From positions 2,136,258 through 2,200,257 of the forward strand of contig NC_031768.1 in assembly GCF_001522545.3 (NCBI RefSeq): DNA of 64,000 nt, written 5' to 3'. The notes under the pieces are model-generated. The model saw only the letters and a program-made list of their open reading frames with translations, was not told where the DNA came from and did not search any database. Both the position numbers and the translations under genes were made by a program. Every line of letters starts with the position of its first letter. The first letter of the stretch is position 1. Origin of the DNA: Parus major (taxonomy: Eukaryota; Chordata; Aves; Passeriformes; Paridae). Positions 11,803 through 24,734 of the stretch are shown here, in pieces.

Positions 11803-11943
11803 GCACTCATGGATCCCTGGAGCTGTCCAAGGCCAGGCTGGACAGGGCTTGGAGCAAGCTGGTCTAATGAGTGACATCCCTGCCCATGGCAGAGGGTTGA
11901 ACCTTGAAGGTCCCTTCCAACCCAAACCATTCTGGGATTTTAC
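11803..11943 (+). mobile_element. CR1 LINE fragment, 3' end
   Basis: The CR1 block 'gtccaaggccaggctggaca' is followed by 'ggtcccttccaacccaaacc' and the terminal 'attctgggatttta'. Confidence 0.88.
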
Positions 11944-14900
11944 ACAAAGTTTTAGGTCCCTCCACTTGCACAGTTTCATTCCCAGGCTGACAGAATTCCA
12001 GGACTAAACCAGCCCACAGCAGAGCTCAGGATGCTCATGCCTTCCTGCACCAGCCCTGGGGCACTAAACCTCTCATAAAAATCCCTGGAAGCACCAAAAT
12101 GTCATTTTTCCTTGGAGCTGAGCAGTTGTTGGACTCCTCACTGCCACACTTTAACCTGTATTTGCTCCCTTAGCTGTGCCTTTGGCCGTGTGAGAAGTTC
12201 TCCCCACATTTTTGGTGTTTTCGTTTGTTTTTCAGGATGACATCAGCAGAGCCAGCGCTGTCGGCCACAAACTCATTCATCTTCCCTGCGGCTCTCAGAG
12301 AGTGCCGTAATTATTTAGCTTCTTAAACCCTTCACACTCTTACAGCTCTCATAAAGTAGTTATTCAGCTCTTGATATTTTCTCCCCCAGCTGTGATGATT
12401 TAATCTAGCCTGGGGTTTGAAAGGCTCGGCCAGGAAAATCCCAGAGCGCAACACAGCTCATTTATAAGGCTCAGCATTTCTGCAGTACCCAGCCCGAGCT
12501 GGGCTCTCCATCTGCCTTATCTAAACACTGCCATCACACTGCATTTAGGCTTTCATGGTAACTTAAACCACCACACAGAGCTCAGGGAAACTCCCACATC
12601 TGGCCTGGAAATATCATCCTGTATTTTAAACATTTGGTGGCACAGCTCGGTATTAATTCAGGTAGAGCACATTTGTTTGGGGAGGTTTGGTTCTCCTGCC
12701 AGCAAGGGGGAAACACTGTGGTCTCTTCACCACAGAAGTTCTCCCAAAAAAAATTAAAACAAAAGATTAGTTCAGTTCCCTAACTATATAAATCACAGCT
12801 TTTTATAAGCATCACAAAGTTATTCTGAGGTGGTTATAACACAGGTGAAATTCCCTTTCTTTCCCAGTGATGACCAAAACCCCAAAATAACTCAGCCATG
12901 CAGCAGTGCCATTTCACTGCAGAGCCAAGCCCTCTGAATTCCACAGCCAGGAAATCCTCATGATTAAGATGCCTCTTTGAGACATTAAATAACCAATATA
13001 GTTTATGCTGCGTATTAATGGTCAACAAGAAGAATTTTAAAGTTTAAATTTCACACAGAAATTGCGAGTACAAACTCCTCTCACTACATATATTTGCTGT
13101 TGCTGAGCTAACATTGAAAGACACGTACTAACTTTTTAAATTTCCTGACTTTTATGATTGCTCAATTTTGCAACCTGAACATTATTTTGAAAGTAGGATT
13201 GTGTAAAATTTTCCTCAAGGGACTCAGAGAGCTCTGTGCTTTTGGAACGTGGCCTTGCTGTAGCTAATTTCCCTCGTTTTGTTGGAGGGTTGTTTTTTTG
13301 GGGTTTTTTTTTCCCCAGCCTTGCAGACAGGAGCAAAATTGCAGGACCTCAAAAATAATCAAGCGTTTTTCTGGTACCCTGGTGCCTTAATTTTGTGCAT
13401 TTGCTGGGTTTTCATTCTGCAGTGCAGGTGTACATCTGCTATGGATCACAGCCCTGCCCAGGAAAGCACTTGACATCTCCAGAACCACTCCAGGGCCTGA
13501 GCTGAAGCTCTTGCTTAAGGGCCATCCTGGATGGGGGAATATCTTCAGAGATATTTAAAACTGAAAAGGAAATTGAATTTAATTTTCCTATTGATGCACG
13601 TGGGGTTTAAACAGATGACAAATTACAGGTAATGGCTGCTGGGTGCCTGCTCCTGAGCAGGAGTGGGAAATTAATCCTTTCTGTCTGTATGGAATTATAA
13701 AGCAACACCTTAAGGAGGAGAAACTGTGTTTATCTGAAAGAATCACAGGTTGTGCTCAGCTTGTTTGGCACGGCGAGGTAAGAACTGGGTTCTGTGCCCA
13801 CCACTGGGGGTGGGCAGAGAGTGGGAGCTCTTCCATTAAATGGAATTTTTAGGTGCAAATTCTCCCCTTGTGAGGGGCCTGAGCAGAGCCACACAATATT
13901 GAAACCCCCTCAAGGAGGATTATTCAGTGTCTGGAGGTTAATGCTGGCTCTCCACAATGAGGGGGCTTTTGGAAATGTGAATTTTGACGGCAGAGGAAGG
14001 ACGACATCCCTCAGCCCAACACGGAGCGGTGCCAGGCACCTGCATCTCACCCAGCCCTCTTCCTCTGAGAAGCAAGAATCCCATAAATCCCATAAATCCC
14101 ACTCTACACCTGTCTGGGCTGATCTGGTTTTATTACTAACCTTAAATAACACTCAGAGCAGACGTGTTCACCACAGGAACTCAGCCCTACCTGCAGGACC
14201 GAGGGCTGCAGTGGAAAACCAATATCTCCTTAAACAACAAGCAAATCACTGGTGCTACAAAAACCACAAAACCTGGTGGAAGCAGAGGTCTTCCAGAGGG
14301 CTCAGTGTCAGACAGCAGAAAATGATTCACTCTGCAGGCAGCCAAAAATCTGTACAATGATGGGGGGGTTAAATTTGGGAAGCACCGGGAGATGCAGGTT
14401 CTTTTCCTTTGAATACCCCTCAATGCCTTCCCTTTATTCCTTTATTTTCAGAGGAAAACACCAAACAACATCCCCTTTTTGTCCACAAAATGAAGGTATT
14501 GTTTCCAATGCTTTTTTCCCAGCATGGAGCAAATTCTCCTACGGCACAGAAAAAATTTGCAGTGTCGGCTTTTCCAGGGACTCAAGGATTCAACCATCAC
14601 AGCCTTATTAATCTTATTATTCCTGATCTCTCACTCCCATTTCCATGGCGTCAATACACTTTTCAGAGGCAGTCACATCTTCCAAGGAGTTTATCAGTGC
14701 CTATCCAGAGCTGGAAAAAGGCATTTGTTGTTCTGACTGAGCCTAACATGGGAATTATCCCTCCAATGCTTCCTTGGAGCGGCGATTCCCGGTGATGAAA
14801 GCTCCAGACCTGCTGGCTCCAAGGAGTTACTTTTTACTGTGTCAACTTTTCACATGTCATAAAAAGCAAGAAATTGAAGTTATCTGTGTAGCCCCAGGTC

Positions 14901-16629
14901 TCAGGGAGCAAAAGACTTCTAAAAGTAAGTGATGTGATTAGGAGAAATAAGGAAATGAAATCATTTAACGGGAATGCGCCGCACGGAGAAGGAATCAATA
15001 AATAGTTCCCAGGAGTTATCAAGGGCCATTTAGTGCTTTTTTGGATCTAAACTCTCTAATCCCTGCTCTTTCTGGTTTATTTGTCCTCCATTCTACCTCG
15101 TATCACCGGGCTGTGATGCATCCTGAAGATCCCAGCAGCTGCTCAGCCGTGGGATGGAGGTGCTGCGGAAAGGTCGTATTTTCCTTGAATTCCATCTCAG
15201 ATTCTCCCTGAGCACCCTCTGTCTCTTCACAAGTGCTTTAAAGCCTCATTAAGGATATGGATAGAAGCCTGTTTCCACACACCCCGAGTTCCTCTTCCTG
15301 TGGATTTATGGAATAACCATCCTGCGGGATTGCCCGGTAGCAGCAGGTCCATCTGGATGCTGAGAGACAAAGCAGTGCCTGGCTGCTCAATCGCTTAGAA
15401 AAACAATTCTTGCCAAAGAGAAAGGAGGTAATAAAAGCCTACAGGCCTCCTGTGACATCTCTGTGACCTTGCTGTGACTTCAGAGTCTGTCCCTGGACAG
15501 AGTTGCCTACCTGGGGTTCTTCTAATGACACAAAAGAGATGAATTAACAAGGATTGCAAGGCCTGGATTCGGCAGGCGCTGATGTTACCCCTCACTTGGG
15601 CAGGCCCTGGGCCAGGATTTTAATTCTGGCTGGTGTCACATTATTCTCTTGTCCCTGTTGACAACAATAAACGTCACTTTTATCAAAAAAACCTCAGAGA
15701 GGAACAAATTGCAGACAGAATTTGCAGCAGATCCTTTTATTGCAAAGCTACTTTAAGCAACGCCAAAGATTTTTGTTTAGTGGTGTTTGCCTGAGCTGAG
15801 GAAGGTGTGCCAGCAATGAGTGGGGCAGGTTCATTTATGTCTCTGAACCCCTGTCACACATCTTGATTTTTGAGCCTTATTACACCCTGAATTCAGTCAG
15901 GAGGATGGCTCTGTCCACTGATATTTATCACTGCTGTGAAAACCTAAAAATGCTTCCCTGAGGGAAGAGGTCCTGCTTGTTCTGCTGGGAGCTGAGCCAA
16001 GGTGTGCGAAGCTGAGGAAGGCTTCAGGCTTTCCCCTGAAGATTAAAAGGTGTTATCTGTGGAATGGAAAAAGTTTTATCTGATAACACAAACAATTCAC
16101 TTTTAATCAGCCTGAATTCTGAAGTCAGGATAGCCCTACACCCAGTAATGCTGTGTGCCATGGGATCACACCAAAGCCTGAGCCTGAAAACATCTAATCT
16201 GGGAGATCTGTGCTGTGGTTTAGACTGAGTTTACAGCTGAAGTTGTATCTCCATACACAAAAGTCTTTCTGTGTGAGTTTTTCTCATTCTCTGCCTCAAA
16301 AAATCTGTTTCACCTACAAATGTAAAAATTATGTTGGGTTAGATCAACACAATATCCAGCACTGCCAATAGCTGAGGTTTAGGAAATAAATAAGAATAGG
16401 AAGAGGATGGAGCATTGCTTTTCCAGAATATTGTCCCTACAAGCTGATCATCACAGATTTCTTGGCCCTAAAGTGTTACTTTAATGATTCACCTTAATGA
16501 GTTTTTCTTTCATTGTTCTGTCCAGTTATTTTTTGAACCCATGAAGGTGTTGGATGTCGATTGTCCCGTGACAAAAGGAACAAAACTCTTTGTTTTCTTA
16601 CTATTTTGAACCTTTTGCATCCCAGTTTC
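11944..16629. other. Unique sequence, no gene seen
   Basis: No exon of a known gene is recognisable. The stretch 12240-12420 has few low-complexity runs and several TAAT/GATA-like cores and may be conserved regulatory DNA. The rest shows only short simple runs. Confidence 0.45.
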
Positions 16630-16745
16630 ATTCTAGAATTGTAGAACAGTTTGGGAACTTAAAGATCATCTCCTTCCCACCCTCTGCCATGGGCAGGGAC
16701 ATCCCCCACTAATCCAGGTTGTCACTCCCAATTTAACACCTCTGT
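16630..16745 (-). mobile_element. Diverged CR1 LINE 3' end
   Basis: Reverse CR1 terminus 'attctagaattgtagaacag' followed by 'aacttaaagatcatctcctt' and 'ctgccatgggcagggacatc'. It is more diverged than most copies in the window. Confidence 0.8.
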
Positions 16746-18177
16746 TAAATTTTGGAGCACAAGAACCACTGGGATGACAATCCAGACCCACTGATTGTCC
16801 CCCATCAAATTTATTTGATATCAAGAAATATAAACCAGTTTGGCTTTTCATATTGAAGCTCCATTTCCACCTCTTTCCCCCCCCTTTTTTTTTCCTCCAC
16901 CGTTTTCAACCTGCAGTTCTCAGCATAATAAAAGGTAACAAGCTCGAGTTCTTGGCAGATGGAGGGAAGTTATTTAATGCCTGTGGAGAATCTGTCCCCA
17001 CATGTTTAATAAATGCTTTCTTTCAATAAATGTATACTCAGCTTTAAGGAACATGGAAAACTGCAGGGTTTTTTTGCATCAAGTGCCAAGATAATAATAA
17101 TCTGGCAAGTGACTGCTTACTCCAAGTAGTAAAAGGCCAGAGAAGCCAAGACTCGCTGTTACCACTATTTTAATCATTATTTGCTGGTGACCACCAGTCT
17201 TCACTGAAAATTTCAGGTGCCTCTGGTATTTTTCAATTTTTTGCTGAGTGCCAGGTGAGTCAGGGCCCAGCTCTGCTGCTCTTTCTCACAGAGTTTTATC
17301 TGATTGAAAATTAGCCTCCAAAGACTCGAGCTGAAGCAGAAAAACCTGTGCTGAGGAACAGCAGCAGAATCTGATCCCGTGTTTCTGGTCTCTAAATGGT
17401 TTTTGAGTAGCTGGCACCAAAGCTTTACATTCATCTTTAAATACTGGAGGTCTGGGGTTATTACAAAACCTTGGAGGTTTGCTGGGTTTTTTTGTTTGGT
17501 TTTTTTTTTAAAAATAAAAGTATGTTATTTCTATTAGATTCTGTTTGTAAAAATTACATATTGTTAGGCTGAATGGTGCAACCCCCAAAATGAAAAGTAA
17601 ATGACAAATTCAGACTTCTGGAATTGTGTAAGTTCCACTGAGAAAATAATCCTGAAACCTCACCAGCCACATCTGTGAATATCACTGCTCAATTATTACC
17701 CTTTTACTAGACTGCAGGTTATTTTACCTTACACCCAATGGTCCAGGGGAAAAAAAAAAAAAAAAAAAAAAAGCAGCCCTTATTGACAATCATGGGGAAA
17801 AAGTTAAATCAATAAAATGAAAAATTATCTGACAATCATTGCAGTTGCAAGGCTTGCTCCTGGGCACACCATGAAAGCAGCCTGAGCTTCAAACCTCTGT
17901 TATTGCACTGCTCCAGTTCAGCTGTACAGCAACCCACTTGGGGACTGGGGGTGCCAGATGCTGAAATCACCTTTTTTTTGGAGGAAAAAGTAGACTGGAG
18001 AAAAAAAAACAGACTGAAAAACCCAATAGACTAAGAGTACTCTAAAAGCAAAGTCTGAGCAAAGATGGTGCTCGAGTGGATTTGTGTTACCGTGGAGCTC
18101 AGCCCAAAGAGAATCACCCACAGGAGGTCTTGCACTTTCTGCTGGCAAGGAGAAATGGGGGTACAGAGATGAAAAAA
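16746..18177. other. Unique AT-rich sequence with homopolymer
   Basis: No gene recognised. Contains the 23-base A run at 17750-17772 and several shorter T and A runs. Confidence 0.5.
17750..17772. repeat. Poly(A) tract, 23 bases
   Basis: Uninterrupted A run preceded by 'ccagggg'. No retrocopy was recognised upstream, so it is treated as a simple repeat. Confidence 0.95.
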
Positions 18178-18606
18178 ATCATGGAATATTCTGATCTGGG
18201 AGGGATCCCACCCAGTCCCAGCCCTGGCCTGCCCAGACCCCCCAACAAGCCCAGCCTGGGCATCCCTGGATGCTCCTGGAGCTGTGGCAGCCTCGGGGCC
18301 ATGCCCATTCCCTGGGGAGCCTGGGCAGTGCCAGCAGCCTCTGGGGAAAGAAGAGCCTTGCCCTAAAAGCCAACCTAAATCCCTGCTGGGCCAGCTCCAG
18401 CCCCTCCCTGCTGCTGTCCCTGTGGCAGGAGCAGAGATTGGAGCTGGTTCTCAGGAGGAGCTGCAGCTCCTGAGGAGTTTCCCCTCAGTCTCCTCCAGCT
18501 GGACATTCCAAGGTCCCTCATCCACTCCCCTTCCCCATCCTCACATCCCTCCTTTGGATGCTCCCTAATAATTTCATATCTTTCTTCTATTTGGTCACAC
18601 ACAAGA
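18178..18606 (-). mobile_element. CR1 LINE fragment with 3' end
   Basis: Starts at the reversed terminus 'atcatggaatattctgatct' and extends through a block that differs by only two bases in 164 from the copies at 34454 and 55911. The distal part resembles CR1 text such as 'ccctcctttggatgctccct'. Confidence 0.87.
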
Positions 18607-19474
18607 CTGGGAGGAGCCCTTGGAGCAGATTCCCACATTTCCCATTTCCTGAGGAGGAAACTTCTCCAGACAGAGCTGAGATCCCTTCTGAGGACACAAA
18701 TTTAAGCCCAAATCTTCCTGGCCACACCCCAGCAGCAATTCCTCAAGACAGGCTCCACAATGACACATTATGACACATATGGTCTCAAATATCAGCCCAG
18801 TGAGGAAATACGAGGTTTTGTGCTGTGGCAGTGGCTTCCCGTGGATGCGTCTTCCTCTGTCTGGGAAGCTTCCCAAAAGAGAATTACAGTAATTCAAAAA
18901 TGAGGCCAAGAGAGCAAGCACTGCTCTTGAAGGATAATTGCAAAGTCAACAAGGGTGCACACAACATTTGCAAATTTTACAGACATTTAAAAAAAGGAAA
19001 ATGAAACCACTCTTGTGACCCACAAGTCTTTCCAGCAAGAGCTCAGAATTAAAAAGAGCCAGAATAATCTTATTAAAACACTTCTAACTCTTCTTAAAAC
19101 TTAAAACACTGCATTCTCTTCTGGTAGGCACGACACAAACATGTATTAACCACCTACATGTCTCTGCTTTACCTGGCTTTTCAAGACTACTGAGCCCAGA
19201 AAAGGTTTCATTTCAATCTCCAGCACAGATCAGCTGTAGGATATCAATGTGCTGATCAGATGTTCCATATTCAGCACAGCCTGAGAGAAAGGCCTGACAA
19301 AGTTCTCTGAAATGTCAGATTTCAGACCTGGCAGTTCTGCCTTGCAGTGACACTCAGATGAGCGGTGACTGCTCCCATAGATGTCAAAAGCTCTGTGAGG
19401 CTCATTGTGGAGAAAGCAGCGAGCACAATCTGTGATAAACAACCTGAAAAGCTGCTGAAATGGGCTGCATTGTC
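18607..19474. other. Unique sequence, nothing recognised
   Basis: No coding exon or repeat family could be supported. Confidence 0.5.
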
Positions 19475-19870
19475 AAGGATCTGGACAGGCTGGATCTGTG
19501 GGCTGAGGTCACAACAACCCCCTGGAGCTGCAGGCTGGGCAGAGGGGCTGGAAAAGCTGGAAAAGCCCTGGGAGTGCCGGTGCCAGGGGCTGGACACGAG
19601 CCCAGGGGTGCCCAGGTGGGCAAGAGGCCCCTGGCCCCTGGGCTGGGTGAGGAATTGTGTGTCCAGCAGGAGCAGGGCAGGGATTGTCCCTCTGTGCTGG
19701 CTCTGAGAGGCCCCTCCAGGGCTGGCTCCAGTTGTGGCTGGTGCAGGAGAGCCCTGGAGGGGCTGGAGCGTGTCCAGGGCAGGGAACGGAGCTGGGAAGG
19801 GGCTGGAGCCCCAGGAGGGGCTGAGGGAACTGGGAAAGGGGCTCAGCCTGGAGCAAAGGAGGCTCAGGGA
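19475..19870 (+). mobile_element. CR1 LINE fragment, ORF2 3' region
   Basis: The order of blocks ('caaggatctggacaggctgg', 'caggaattgtgtgtccagca', 'gctggagcgtgtccagggca', 'gcctggagcaaaggaggctc') follows the 3' part of CR1 ORF2. The reading frame is broken and the 3' terminus is absent. Confidence 0.8.
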
Positions 19871-20394
19871 ATGCAGCAAAAAGAGGGAGAAGCCGCCAGG
19901 TGTGTAGGAGCTGTGGTTTCATCTCTGCTGTCAGGATTTGTCCTCCTGCAGCTCAGGTGGATGCGGGCCTGAGGCTCCCACTGTTCTCTCTGCTTCAGGA
20001 AACCAAAATAACAACAGGAAAAGGTAATTTCACCTCAAACTAGCCAGGAAATTGTGCCACTCCTGTTTGGATGTGGAACTTGGTTGAGCAAATTAGGCTT
20101 TCATCACCTTCAAGTTCAGCTATGGCAAGGAATATATTCTCAAGCTGGAGTCAGCCACAAAAAGGCACTCAGAACCCATGGCCTGTTCAGATTTGTCTTC
20201 TGAGTCAGATGTGGCAAAAAAAAGCACTTCACACCAGTGCCCTGAACTCCTGGTGCAGTTAAAGGTTTGGAAATTTTAGCCTGTAAAATCTCAAAAATGT
20301 GGCTAACAGAACATTATTTCTTCCTTCTTCCTCTGTAAGGAAGAGGGATCTGTGAGGGCAGCAGTCACCATTTTCCAAAACATCAACAGAGATT

Positions 20395-20611
20395 ATGAGG
20401 AAAAATTTGCTCCCTGTGAGGGTGGGGAGGCCCTGAGGTTGCCCAGAGAAGCTGTGGCTGTCCCTGGATCTCTGGAAGTGTCCAGAGCCAGGCTGGACAG
20501 GGTCTGGGACAACTTAGGATAGTGGAAAGTGTCCCTGTCACGGCAGGGATGGCACTGGATGATCTTTAAGGTCCCTTCTAACCCAAATCATTCTGGGATT
20601 CCATGATTTAG
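20395..20611 (+). mobile_element. CR1 LINE fragment with 3' end
   Basis: Contains 'gtgagggtggggaggccctg', 'gatgatctttaaggtccctt' and the terminal 'attctgggattccatgattt'. It is moderately diverged. Confidence 0.9.
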
Positions 20612-22575
20612 GAGCCTTTATCTTTGTACTTCGCAGTGGCTTCAACTTCTACCACTCTTGGATATTTGTGAATATTTTATCCATGTGAAGAATCTGGAAT
20701 TTTGAAGGTCTCATGTGCAGGGAAGAGGGGTTCCCAACAGCTGGGCCCAACTCCAGAAAGGAATGTGTTTGAATGAAAAGCAAGGATTTAGGATGCCACC
20801 TCCCCAAGATGTTCTTGGCATCAGAAAGCAGGCCCAGTTCCTGAGAACAGATAAGATAACCTCCTTATCTCTCGGGGAAGGTGACAGGTTGGTGATTAGA
20901 TCCTCCCTGGAGCTGCCTCACAGCCCCTCTGTAGAAAGTTCAGGAGTTTATTTGGCTTCTTTGCTTCATGGAGAGTTAAAAATCCCACAAGAAGTTCTTT
21001 GTGTGTGGAAGAATCCCAAAGGACAAGAGATAACATTTTCCAAACCAGTTAAGTACTGGAGGAGCGACATCATTTCCATAATAGCTCCTACCACAGGATT
21101 CAGCAGAAATATTCACAGAGTGCTTCTGACTGTACATTTAAACAACAATTACTCCATAAAAACTCACAGAAAATTCTATTCTTTTCCTTCAATTCAAGCT
21201 TTTCCTTTTCAGTGATCTGGGGATTTGACAAAAGAAGCTGTGGGTGCAGTGACCCACAACTCCTCGTCTTGAGAAGACGCGAGGAAAAGAAAATAAATCT
21301 CATTATAGATGGGATTGTAGAGCTCAGGGATAAGGAATAATAAAAAACCACTGAATGGGAGTGAAAAGAGAAGGTGACAGGAGATCCACAGCCCTTGCCA
21401 CCAGGGAAGAGGAGACAATTCCTGGAGCAGAAAGGCAGGGAAAGGAGATGTGGGGCAGGGCAGGGGATGGAGGGCAAGATCTGGAGATGTGTGAAACACA
21501 TTTGGTGTGCAGTGATGTTCTCCCTTTCCTCCGGTTCCTCTTTGTAGCTGCTCCCATGACTCACACATCTCGTTTGGCCTCTCTCTCAGGGCTCTTTCCT
21601 CGTTAAAAGGCTGAATTTTAAAACATCTTGAGGACAAATGGAGCCAAACGTGTGATGGTTGCCGTGGCTCAAAGCAAGTAGAGATAAATGTAAAGGACAG
21701 ACTGAAAAATCGACAGGAGACATCTCCAGGGGCTCTGTCAGGAAAAACTTTTGATCAGACACTTCCATGAACCTGAAAATCAGGATTTTCCCATCCTGAA
21801 ATCTGGCAATTTAAAAATAATTACTGCTGATCTCCTCTAGTTAAGGCTGGTGGGGTAGAAAAGATCAAACCCTTTCTATTTGTCTGTGGTACAACAGCTA
21901 TTTTCTGATTTTACACTCTACCTTTCCCAACATGCTAAAAACTTCCAAGAATCTTCTAGGAAGTGGTCTGGATCTAATAAATTCTTTTGCTTTGAGAGCC
22001 AGGTCTTCTTGTCTTACTCTCAAAGAATAGTCCAAGTACCCACCCTGCAGTCCAAGAAAGTGGAGTTTTACTCTTTAATGCAAACTCTGTGACTGATTGA
22101 ATTGCCTCTGCATTTCATACACTGAATGTCATGTTCCACATTTATCCTAAACCCATCTTTTACAATCAGCTCTAAAAATTCTTTTAACTCAACAAGGAAC
22201 AGACAAAATTTCTTCCATCATATTTTTCATTACTGACCGTCATTGTACAAAAAGCAAAGTTTAACCAGGCACAATCTGGGTTGGTTTCCCATCACATTCA
22301 CTTCCCAAGGAGGAAATTCATGGAGTCTTTCTTGCAGTTATTCCTTGAGCAGTTTGGTTTTTGAGCTGTGGGGATGACATGTGAGGGGAAAAAAGAAGGG
22401 CAGCCACACACAACTTGAATATTTTCTTGCTGCAGCTTCTTTTGCATAGACTGGAAACTTCTTTTTGTGGCTAGAAATGGTTCCAAAGAGATTGTGGACA
22501 ATTCTGGTGTAGGAAATTCACCCCAAATGCCAAGGTCTGCGTGGATGGGGCCAACATTTAACACAAGACAGTGAG
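20612..22575. other. Unique sequence, no convincing gene
   Basis: A 166-codon open frame at 20715-21215 (+) is the longest non-repeat frame here. It has no domain I recognise, no supporting splice context and ordinary composition, so it is treated as chance. Confidence 0.5.
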
Positions 22576-22767
22576 ACAGAGGACACCAGGAGGAATTTCT
22601 TGATGGAAAGGGTTGTTAAACATTGGCAGGGGCTGCCCAGGGAGCTTTGCAGTGCCCATCCCTGGAGGTGCCCAAGGAAGGGCTGGACGTGGCACTCAGG
22701 GCTCTGGGCTGGGGACAAGGTGGGGACAGGTCACAGCTGGGACTCCCTGGGCTGGGAGGGCTCAATG
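22576..22767 (+). mobile_element. CR1 LINE fragment, 3' tail missing
   Basis: Holds the 'aggaatttcttgatggaaag' and 'gggctgcccagggagctttg' blocks and stops in 'ctgggctgggagggctcaat' without the octamer tail. Confidence 0.88.
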
Positions 22768-24483
22768 GAGAGTGGAAGGATGCTGATCCAGATGGGGAAT
22801 ATTGAACAATAATCTGAATTTTGGGTGACATTTGTGAAATTTGGGTGACAGCAACACTTCTTTTTGGTTGCTGAATGCTGGAAATGGAGGCTTCAAGCCA
22901 GTGTTTACAAACATCTCTGAGAAAGGAATCTCTGCAGGAGAGTGAAAACTCTCAGCCTGGGGTTGAATCCATGTCCTCAAACATTCTAAGTGGATCCTTC
23001 TGTATAATAAGGGCTTTTCCAAATCATCTTCTTCCTCCTGGGAAAAGGAGGAATATGAGGAAACCCTCAGCAGCCACCACTGCTAAGCACACACTTCAGT
23101 TTGCTTACCAGCAGGAAAGGATTTAAAGCTCTGCCTCTTCTCTCACACAAATTAATTATCACCTCCTTTATCTTTAAGCAAACTTAGGAGAGACCCTAGG
23201 AGAAGGACAGAAATATTGTGCTGCAAAGGCAATATTGACATGATTATTAAAGCTGTAAAAGTCAGGCAAGATGGGATGAAGGTGAAAAATCTCCACCAGC
23301 CAGACCCATGGATTTATGGCATGGATTTACCCTTGTCTGGAAAAGGAGGGGTGAGGAATAAAATCTCTCCCTCAGGCTCATAATATGTTATATTTTGGGA
23401 GTTTGGTTTCATTTCCCCTTCCTTCTTCTGAGACAAAGAGTAAAGGAATTAAATTTATCTGTACAGGATGCAACTGGTTCAAGTCTTTGCCCTCTTGCAC
23501 CTTTTATCCAGATATTGAGTTGCAGCCAGTTAAATGCTCATCATCTTTGTGATAACAATATCCACAAGCATTTCTTATCACACACATTGATTTTTTGTGT
23601 GTGTGTGTGTGCATAATTACACTAAATAAAAAATGTCCCACTTCTCCAAACTTTAGCCCAATCATGAAAACTGGATACAAAAGAGAAAACATTGAGTTTT
23701 CTGGCAGGTGTTTTTAGCCCACCCCAAAAATTCAATAGCTACATACTGCTGGAAGATTAAATGCATCGTGGGAGGCAGCAGAAATTAAGTTCAGGTGTTA
23801 TTAATTTGGTTATAGACCTTTTACCCTTAAAGAATGAGGGTCAGGGTTATAAAGCAGGAGAACAGAAGGGTTTGGGTTGTTGAGGACAGGACAGTCCTCA
23901 GGTCTGCTCTGTTGGGGATTAAAATCAGAAGAGAGTGGGGTGAAGCAGGTTCAGACTTATTCCTTCTGAGTTTGGGGGAGGGAGGGTTAGAAGAGTGTAG
24001 CTCTGTGAAAAAATGGTATCATTTACTCACTTGTCCCTGTGAGGGCTCTGGTTTACACAGGAGTTTTAAAATTCCCCAATTTTCTGGCTGTGGCTGCCTT
24101 CTCTGAGCCAAACTGCTTTGTAGCTGGAGTGAGAGCTCATGTGAGGATGGCTCTGGCTCCCAGTTCTCTTTTTGCTGTTTAATGTTTGCTTCAGAACCTG
24201 AAAGAGAAAATATTTTCCCCTGCTCATCTCTGTTGGGACAATGAAATGAGCAAAAGCTGAGAATATCTGGAGTTGTAATTAACCTGTGGCATTTTCATTT
24301 CTTAGGGAGATGAGGGGGTTTGGGTAACTGGTGTGAGAGTTGGGACCTACATTCAGCACCCACCTCCCTCTGAAAGTCCTGAGTGGCTCCAGAGGGTTCC
24401 TGGGTTGGATTTCCCAGCTGCTTTCCCAACCCTCTGTCCCCCAGGATGATCCCACCCATTCCATCACTTGGTCTGTAACAGGA
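22768..24483. other. Unique sequence with one TG microsatellite
   Basis: No exon recognised. Includes the (TG)8 run at 23596-23611. Confidence 0.5.
23596..23611. repeat. (TG)8 microsatellite
   Basis: Sixteen bases of perfect TG alternation after a short T run. Confidence 0.95.
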
Positions 24484-24734
24484 TGAAGGTTTGACAGGGC
24501 AAGAACAGCCTCAGGCTGGGCCAGGGGAGGCTCAGGGTGGGCAGCAGCAGGAATTTGCCCATGGAAAGGGAGCTCAGGCCTTGGCAGGGGCTGCCCAGGG
24601 AGCTTTGCAGTGCCCATCCCTGGAGGTGTCACCTGGACGTGGCACTCAGGGCTCTGGGCTGGGGACAAGGTGGGGTCACATCTCGGTGATCTTGGATCTC
24701 TTTTCCAACCTCAGTGAATCTGAAATTCTAAGTA
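24484..24734 (+). mobile_element. CR1 LINE fragment with diverged 3' end
   Basis: Runs from 'cagcctcaggctgggccagg' through 'gggctgcccagggagctttg' to 'tttccaacctcagtgaatct'. It shares diagnostic variants with the minus-strand copy at 11290. Confidence 0.88.

Noticed and set aside
13794..14360. 188-codon open frame on the + strand
   Set aside because: The translation is low in recognisable motifs and shows no similarity to a family I know. It is likely a chance frame in stop-poor sequence.
17750..17772. Poly(A) tract as the tail of a processed pseudogene
   Set aside because: No retrocopy-like coding sequence or target-site duplication is recognisable upstream.
19322..19972. Overlapping long frames on both strands
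   Set aside because: They coincide with a GC-rich CR1 ORF2 remnant whose own frame is broken, so there is no host gene.
20715..21215. 166-codon open frame on the + strand in unique sequence
   Set aside because: No recognisable domain, no coding-like composition and no splice or promoter context. A frame of this size is expected by chance in a 64-kb window read in six frames.
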